This document shows, one piece after another, positions 7,259 through 11,234 of a DNA stretch of 11,234 nt. Positions within the stretch are counted from its first letter, which is position 1. Every line of letters begins with the position of its first letter. This DNA is from Bacillota bacterium (GTDB taxonomy: Bacteria > Bacillota_C > Negativicutes > Sporomusales > Sporomusaceae). The notes below the pieces were generated by a model. It did no database searches and had not been told where the DNA came from. It was given only the letters and a program-made list of their open reading frames with translations. The DNA is taken from the NCBI GenBank assembly GCA_023441125.1, contig JAEZQV010000302.1:1-11234 (forward strand), read 5' to 3'. The translations under genes were made by a program, and so were the position numbers.

Positions 7259-8305
7259 ATGTGGGGCAACTATGAAATAAGAGAGATCAATCTGGACAGC
7301 AGCCGGGAAGTGGCGGCTGTCAGGCAGTTTCTCGCCGGCTTCGAGCTGACTTTTGACGGGGCTGTTGACTATACCGTAGCCTTTTATCAGGCTGAGGAGA
7401 TCATCGCCACCGGTTCGCTGGCCGGCGAAGTGTTGCGCAATATTGCCGTTTCGCCCCGCTTGCAGGGGGAAGGGCTGACGGCCAATGTGGTCAGTCAGCT
7501 TATGCAGCAGGCTGGCCAGCGCGGTATTTACCATTATTTTATTTACACAAAACCCACCGCCGCCCCCATGTTTACCGCCCTGGGCTTCAGGGAAATCGCC
7601 CGGGCCGAACCCCATGCCGTTCTCCTGGAAGCCGGCCTTGGTTCGATTGAGGAATATTGCCGGGAAATAGCCGGGCAGGCCGGAGTGCTGCCACCAGGGC
7701 CAAGAGCGGCCCTGGTGGTTAACTGCAACCCTTTTACGTTGGGGCACAAAGCCGTCATTGCCAAAGCCAGTGCTGAAAACGCGGCGGTTGTGGTGCTGGT
7801 TGTCAGTGAGGAACGGTCCCTGTTTCCGTTTGCGGTGCGCATTCGGCTTGTGCGCCAGGGGCTGGCGGAATTTAAAAACCTGCTGATCCTGCCGGCCGGG
7901 AAGTATATTATCTCCACCGCCACCTTTCCAGCCTACTTTACCAAGGGCGAGGCCGCTATTCAGGCGCAGACGCAGCTTGACGCCGGTATTTTTGCCCGCT
8001 ATATTGCCCCCGCGCTTGGCATTAACCGCCGCTATGTCGGTGAAGAGCCTTATTGCGCCACGACCTTAAAGTATAATGAAGCATTGGCTGAAATACTGCC
8101 CCCGCATGGCATTGCTTTGGAAGTTATGCCGCGTCTGGCGGTGAACGGCCAGATTATCAGTGCTTCGCAGGTACGGGAATTCATTCGCCAGGATAACTGG
8201 GAAGCTGTAAAGGCGCTGGTTCCGCCAACCACCTACCAGTACCTCTGTTCGTCGGCAGCAGAGCCGGTAATTGCCAGCATCAAGGCCAGTGCTTCCCGGC
8301 ATTAG
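7259..8305 (+). CDS. citC: [Citrate (pro-3S)-lyase] ligase (acetate:ACP ligase, CitC)
   Basis: CitC uses ATP and acetate to acetylate the thiol of the prosthetic group on CitD, switching the lyase complex on. Domain order matches the family: an N-terminal acetyltransferase-like (GNAT) fold with NIAVSPRLQGEGL (61-73), then a nucleotidyltransferase domain with NCNPFTLGH (155-163, the HxGH-type signature) and ISASQVR (300-306). The ATG at 7259 lies 7 bases after AGGAGG (7246-7251) and is preferred. The in-frame ATG at 7253 lies only one base from it. This gives 348 residues. citC more often precedes citD, but here it follows citF after a hairpin-bearing gap. The prosthetic-group genes citX and citG are not in the window. 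Confidence 0.95.
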   Translation: MWGNYEIREINLDSSREVAAVRQFLAGFELTFDGAVDYTVAFYQAEEIIATGSLAGEVLRNIAVSPRLQGEGLTANVVSQLMQQAGQRGIYHYFIYTKPTAAPMFTALGFREIARAEPHAVLLEAGLGSIEEYCREIAGQAGVLPPGPRAALVVNCNPFTLGHKAVIAKASAENAAVVVLVVSEERSLFPFAVRIRLVRQGLAEFKNLLILPAGKYIISTATFPAYFTKGEAAIQAQTQLDAGIFARYIAPALGINRRYVGEEPYCATTLKYNEALAEILPPHGIALEVMPRLAVNGQIISASQVREFIRQDNWEAVKALVPPTTYQYLCSSAAEPVIASIKASASRH

Positions 8306-8373
8306 CAGCTGACAAGCTGTAGCAGGTATTTCTGACGCGCCGGCGTAGCATATAAAGGGCGTAATCGGCTTAC

Positions 8374-8402
8374 TCTATTAGGTAGCAAGTGCAACTAATA
8401 GA
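8374..8402 (+). promoter_or_regulatory. Small hairpin just upstream of the malic enzyme SD
   Basis: TCTATTAG at 8374-8381 is the exact reverse complement of CTAATAGA at 8395-8402, giving an 8-bp stem with a 13-base loop. It ends four bases before the AGGGGG (8406-8411) that serves the malic enzyme start, so it could modulate ribosome access or mark a processed 5' end. The stem is A/T-rich and modest, and chance cannot be excluded. The rest of the citC-malic enzyme gap (8306-8418) shows only a weak 5-bp hairpin at 8306-8319 and no convincing promoter. Confidence 0.35.
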
Positions 8403-8418
8403 TCTAGGGGGATATAGC

Positions 8419-9648
8419 ATGGATATACGTGAAGCAGCTTTGAAACTACATCGGGATCATCAGGGAAAACTGGCGGTAGCCGCGAAAGTTCCGTTATCGT
8501 CCCGCCATGACCTGAGTTTGGCCTATACACCCGGCGTTGCCGAGCCATGCAAAGATATCAAGCATAACAAAGACTTATCCTTCGAACTGACCTGCCGGGG
8601 CAACATGATTGCCGTCGTATCCGACGGTACCCGCGTGCTGGGCCTCGGCGATATCGGCCCGGAAGCCGCCATGCCGGTAATGGAAGGAAAAGCCGCGCTG
8701 TTTAAGGTGTTTGGTGACGTCGATGCCGTACCTATTTGCCTGGATACCAAAGAGCCTGACAAAATCATTGAAACCGTCAAATTGCTGCAGCCTACCTTTG
8801 CCGGTATCAATTTGGAGGATTTCTCTTCCCCCAAGTGCTATGATATTGAAGATGCCCTGAAAGAACAAATGGCTATTCCGGTCTTCCATGATGATCAGCA
8901 CGGTACCGCGATCGCTGCCGTGTCGGCGCTTCTCGGCGCCCTGCGGTTTGTAAAAAAAGAGCTGGCGGCTGCGAAAATTATTGTCAATGGGGTGGGGGCT
9001 GCCGGCACGGCCATTGGCCGCCTGCTGGTCAGCGCCGGCGCGAAAAATGTAATTATGGCAGATGTCCATGGTGCCCTGTACAAAGGACTGCCGGGGCTGA
9101 ACCGGATACAGACCGAACTGGCCAAGGTCACCAATCTTACCAAGCTGGAAGGAGATCTGGCCTTTGTCGCCAAATATGCCGACGCGTTAATCGGGGTATC
9201 GGCCCCCGGCGCGTTTACCAAAGAAATGATTAAAAATATGAACCCGGATCCAATCATTATTGCCATGGCCAATCCTGTGCCGGAAATAAGCTATGAAGAA
9301 GCCAAGGCCGCAGGGGCCCGGGTAGCCGGAACAGGGCGTTCGGATGCGCCTAATCAGGTTAATAACGTAACTGTATTTCCCGGATTGTTCCGGGGGGCCC
9401 TGGACGTTAGGGCCCGCCAAATTAATGAAGCAATGAAGCTTGCCGCTGTGTATGCGATCGCCAATCTGATTCCGGAGAGCGAACTTAAAGAAGACCACGT
9501 GGTTCCCGATGTCTTTGACCCCAGAGTGGCGCCGGCCGTGGCGGCCGCTGTGGCCAAGGCGGCCATGGAGACCGGTGTGGCCCGGATTAAGGTCGACCCG
9601 GAGGAAATCAGGCGAAAAACGGCTGAACGGGTGGCTCGCAATCGCTAG
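8419..9648 (+). CDS. Malic enzyme (malate dehydrogenase, oxaloacetate-decarboxylating), probably NAD-dependent
   Basis: This cytoplasmic enzyme oxidatively decarboxylates L-malate to pyruvate and CO2 with reduction of NAD(P). The ATG at 8419 (MDIREAALKLHRDHQGK) is preceded by AGGGGG at 8406-8411. An in-frame GTG at 8389 lies in the hairpin loop and lacks an SD. The 409-residue length is that of the short bacterial malic enzymes without a phosphotransacetylase domain. Catalytic Y36 (LAYTPGVAEPCK) and K91 (MEGKAALF), metal ligands E133-D134 (NLEDF) and D158-D159 (FHDDQHGT), and the Rossmann motif GVGAAG (191-196) are visible. D215 after the second strand hints at NAD preference. It is followed 11 bases later by the class I hydro-lyase genes. 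It may link pyruvate from citramalate cleavage to malate and fumarate. Confidence 0.94.
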   Translation: MDIREAALKLHRDHQGKLAVAAKVPLSSRHDLSLAYTPGVAEPCKDIKHNKDLSFELTCRGNMIAVVSDGTRVLGLGDIGPEAAMPVMEGKAALFKVFGDVDAVPICLDTKEPDKIIETVKLLQPTFAGINLEDFSSPKCYDIEDALKEQMAIPVFHDDQHGTAIAAVSALLGALRFVKKELAAAKIIVNGVGAAGTAIGRLLVSAGAKNVIMADVHGALYKGLPGLNRIQTELAKVTNLTKLEGDLAFVAKYADALIGVSAPGAFTKEMIKNMNPDPIIIAMANPVPEISYEEAKAAGARVAGTGRSDAPNQVNNVTVFPGLFRGALDVRARQINEAMKLAAVYAIANLIPESELKEDHVVPDVFDPRVAPAVAAAVAKAAMETGVARIKVDPEEIRRKTAERVARNR

Positions 9649-9659
9649 AAGGAGGAAAA

Positions 9660-10505
9660 ATGCGTACCATAGAAGTTTCCCAGATTACGGCTGCTGTCGC
9701 CAAGCTGGCTGTCGATGCAAATTACTATTTGTCGGATGATATCCGCCAAGCGCTGGAGGCTGGCCGGGAACGGGAGGAGTCCCCGCTGGGCAGGGCCATT
9801 CTTGGCCAATTAGTGGAGAATGCCTGTATTGCCCGGGATGAACAAGTGCCGATTTGCCAGGATACCGGTATGGCTGTTATTTTTATGGAAGTCGGCCAGG
9901 ATGTACACTTTACCGGCGGCAGTCTGGAAGAAGCCGTTAATGCCGGTGTAGCGCAAGGCTATACCGAGGGATATTTACGGAAATCGGTGGTGGCCGAACC
10001 GTTGTTTAACCGCAAAAATACCGGCGATAATACGCCGGCAGTGCTGCACACGACCATTGTGCCTGGTGATAAGGTGAAGATCACGCTGGCGCCTAAAGGC
10101 TTTGGCAGTGAAAATATGAGTGCCCTGAAGATGTTTAAACCGGCTGACGGTCTGCCGGCCATCAAGAAATTTGTCGTCGACACCATTTTTAACGCCGGTT
10201 CCAATCCCTGTCCGCCGATTGTTGTGGGGATTGGCATTGGCGGCACCATGGAAAAGGCCGCGCTGTTGGCCAAACGGTCCCTCCTGCGCCCGATAAATCA
10301 GCGCAGTTCCCAGCCTGAATACGCCAAGCTGGAACAGGAACTGCTGGAACTGGTGAATAAGACCGGTGTCGGTCCGCAGGGACTGGGCGGCCGGATAACC
10401 GCCCTGGCTGTTAATGTCGAGTATTACCCAACCCATATTGCCGGACTGCCGGTGGCCATCAACATTAATTGTCATGCCACCCGTCATGCCGAAGTGGAAT
10501 TGTAG
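9660..10505 (+). CDS. Class I fumarase/mesaconase alpha subunit (Fe-S hydro-lyase)
   Basis: This is the alpha subunit of a two-subunit, [4Fe-4S]-dependent, oxygen-sensitive hydro-lyase of the fumarase class I/L-tartrate dehydratase family. The 281 residues fit the alpha half. Three cysteines in conserved contexts are the likely cluster ligands: C66 in PICQDTGMAV, C184 in GSNPCPPIVVGIGIGGTME and C271 in NINCHATRHA. The SD AAGGAGG (9649-9655) lies 4 bases before the ATG, and the gap to the malic enzyme is 11 bases. Known class I fumarases accept both fumarate and mesaconate. In this cluster hydration of mesaconate to (S)-citramalate fills the one missing step, so mesaconase is the favoured role. 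Ordinary fumarase activity beside malic enzyme remains possible, and both may occur. Confidence 0.93.
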   Translation: MRTIEVSQITAAVAKLAVDANYYLSDDIRQALEAGREREESPLGRAILGQLVENACIARDEQVPICQDTGMAVIFMEVGQDVHFTGGSLEEAVNAGVAQGYTEGYLRKSVVAEPLFNRKNTGDNTPAVLHTTIVPGDKVKITLAPKGFGSENMSALKMFKPADGLPAIKKFVVDTIFNAGSNPCPPIVVGIGIGGTMEKAALLAKRSLLRPINQRSSQPEYAKLEQELLELVNKTGVGPQGLGGRITALAVNVEYYPTHIAGLPVAININCHATRHAEVEL

Positions 10506-10517
10506 GGGGGACTGGCA

Positions 10518-11075
10518 ATGGAAGAAATGATTAAGATTGTTACTCCGCTCACTGCGGACAAAGCCCGCAACCTTAAAGCCGGCGATTTTGTCCTTATCAG
10601 CGGGACTATTTATACGGCCCGGGATGCCGCCCATAAACGCATGGTAGAGGCTTTAGCAGCCGGCGAGAAACTGCCTGTTGATTTCCAGGATCAAATCATT
10701 TACTATGTCGGTCCGACGCCGGCCAAGCCCGGACATGCCATCGGTTCCGCCGGCCCTACCACCAGCGGCCGTATGGATGCCTATGCGCCGCGGCTGCTTG
10801 AGCAAGGCGTACGCGGGATGATTGGCAAAGGCTATCGTTCAGCCGAGGTAGTCGAGTCCATGAAAAAGCATGATGCTGTCTATTTCGCCGCCACCGGCGG
10901 AGCGGCGGCGCTGATTGCCAAAGCAATTAAGAAATATGAGGTCATAGCCTACGAAGATCTGGGGTCGGAAGCGCTGGCCCGCCTGACGGTGGAAGACTTC
11001 CCGGCCATTGTCGTTATCGACAGTGAAGGCCGGAACTTCTATATGGAAGGTCAGGCTAAATACCGCGAAATATAG
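10518..11075 (+). CDS. Class I fumarase/mesaconase beta subunit
   Basis: This is the smaller beta subunit of the Fe-S hydro-lyase, a swivelling domain that completes the active site with the alpha chain. The 185 residues match the family. Visible family segments are YVGPTPAKPGHAIGSAGPTT, then SGRMDAYAPRLLEQGVRGMI, a KGY turn, FAATGGAAALIAKAI, and AYEDLGSEALARLTVEDFPA. The ATG at 10518 has AGGGGGG at 10504-10510. A second ATG at 10527 is in frame but too far from it. It is 12 bases behind the alpha gene, so the two are surely co-translated. It is the last gene of the cluster, followed by a 12-bp perfect hairpin and a tRNA promoter. Confidence 0.94.
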   Translation: MEEMIKIVTPLTADKARNLKAGDFVLISGTIYTARDAAHKRMVEALAAGEKLPVDFQDQIIYYVGPTPAKPGHAIGSAGPTTSGRMDAYAPRLLEQGVRGMIGKGYRSAEVVESMKKHDAVYFAATGGAAALIAKAIKKYEVIAYEDLGSEALARLTVEDFPAIVVIDSEGRNFYMEGQAKYREI

Positions 11076-11084
11076 GAAAATACA

Positions 11085-11122
11085 TACTGCTGCCAGCGTC
11101 GTCTGGCCAGCTGGCAGCAGTA
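11085..11122 (+). terminator. 12-bp perfect hairpin at the 3' end of the cluster
   Basis: TACTGCTGCCAG (11085-11096) is the exact reverse complement of CTGGCAGCAGTA (11111-11122), with a 14-base loop. It begins 9 bases after the last stop codon, the expected place for the operon's 3' end. The stem is strong and GC-rich, but an A-run and not a T-run follows on the plus strand (11122-11127). It is therefore not a textbook plus-strand intrinsic terminator. It may be a weak or factor-assisted terminator or an mRNA-protecting hairpin. Confidence 0.55.
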
Positions 11123-11144
11123 AAAAATACCTGAAAGTACTTGC

Positions 11145-11173
11145 TTGACAAACAATTAAAATATCAGTATAAT
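11145..11173 (+). promoter_or_regulatory. Consensus housekeeping promoter for tRNA-Pro
   Basis: TTGACA (11145-11150) and TATAAT (11168-11173) are both exact sigma-70/sigma-A consensus hexamers with the optimal 17-base spacer. The tRNA gene begins 15 bases after the -10 box, so a short leader of about 7-8 bases is expected. It is the only textbook promoter seen in the window and it separates the tRNA unit from the metabolic cluster. Confidence 0.93.
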
Positions 11174-11187
11174 ATATTTTGTGACTA

Positions 11188-11234
11188 CGGGGCGTGGCTC
11201 AGTTTGGTAGAGTACCTGGCTTGGGACCAGGGGG
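11188..11234 (+). tRNA. tRNA-Pro (anticodon UGG), 3' part cut by window end
   Basis: The acceptor 5' strand CGGGGCG is followed by TG, a D-arm (GCTC, loop with TTTGGTA, GAGT) and an anticodon arm CCTGG-CTTGGGA-CCAGG. The loop places TGG at 11222-11224, the anticodon for proline codons CCA and other CCN by wobble. An acceptor strand opening with C is typical of bacterial tRNA-Pro. The variable loop, T-arm, 3' acceptor strand and CCA lie beyond the window. Confidence 0.95.

Noticed and set aside
8330..8356. Promoter for the malic enzyme (TTCTGA and TATAAA)
   Set aside because: The -35 match is poor and the spacer is only 15 bases; not enough to call.

Overview
The window carries one long plus-strand gene cluster for anaerobic glutamate breakdown by the methylaspartate (3-methylaspartate/mesaconate/citramalate) pathway, followed by a hairpin and the start of a proline tRNA gene. 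All eleven protein genes lie on the plus strand. Nearly all have strong GGAGG-type Shine-Dalgarno (SD) sequences and short gaps. This style, the mid-range GC content and the fermentative gene set fit an anaerobic Firmicute, plausibly an amino-acid-fermenting member of the Negativicutes or Clostridia. The taxon is inferred, since no rRNA or other marker is present.

Layout. 2-496 is the 3' end of glmL (glutamate mutase reactivating ATPase). 523-1974 is glmE (glutamate mutase epsilon subunit). 1975-2131 is an intergenic segment with a strongly base-paired, RNA-like structure. 2132-3379 is mal (methylaspartate ammonia-lyase). 3464-4405 is an uncharacterised P-loop protein with a C-terminal region resembling the alanyl-tRNA synthetase editing (SAD) domain. 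4426-7134 is citD-citE-citF, tightly packed. 7135-7258 holds a long imperfect hairpin. 7259-8305 is citC. 8419-9648 is a malic enzyme. 9660-10505 and 10518-11075 are the alpha and beta subunits of a class I (Fe-S) hydro-lyase. A 12-bp perfect hairpin follows at 11085-11122, then a consensus sigma-70-type promoter and a tRNA-Pro(UGG) gene cut by the window end.

How the genes work together. Glutamate mutase (GlmE with a GlmS subunit expected upstream, kept active by GlmL) makes 3-methylaspartate. Mal removes ammonia to give mesaconate. The class I hydro-lyase can hydrate mesaconate to (S)-citramalate. The CitDEF-type lyase, acetylated by CitC, would split citramalate to acetate and pyruvate, so here it is more likely a citramalate lyase than a citrate lyase. 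The malic enzyme links malate and pyruvate and, with the fumarase-type enzyme, could also join this pathway to a C4-dicarboxylate branch. The main unexplained items are the P-loop/SAD-like protein, the glmE-mal RNA structure and the citF-citC hairpin.
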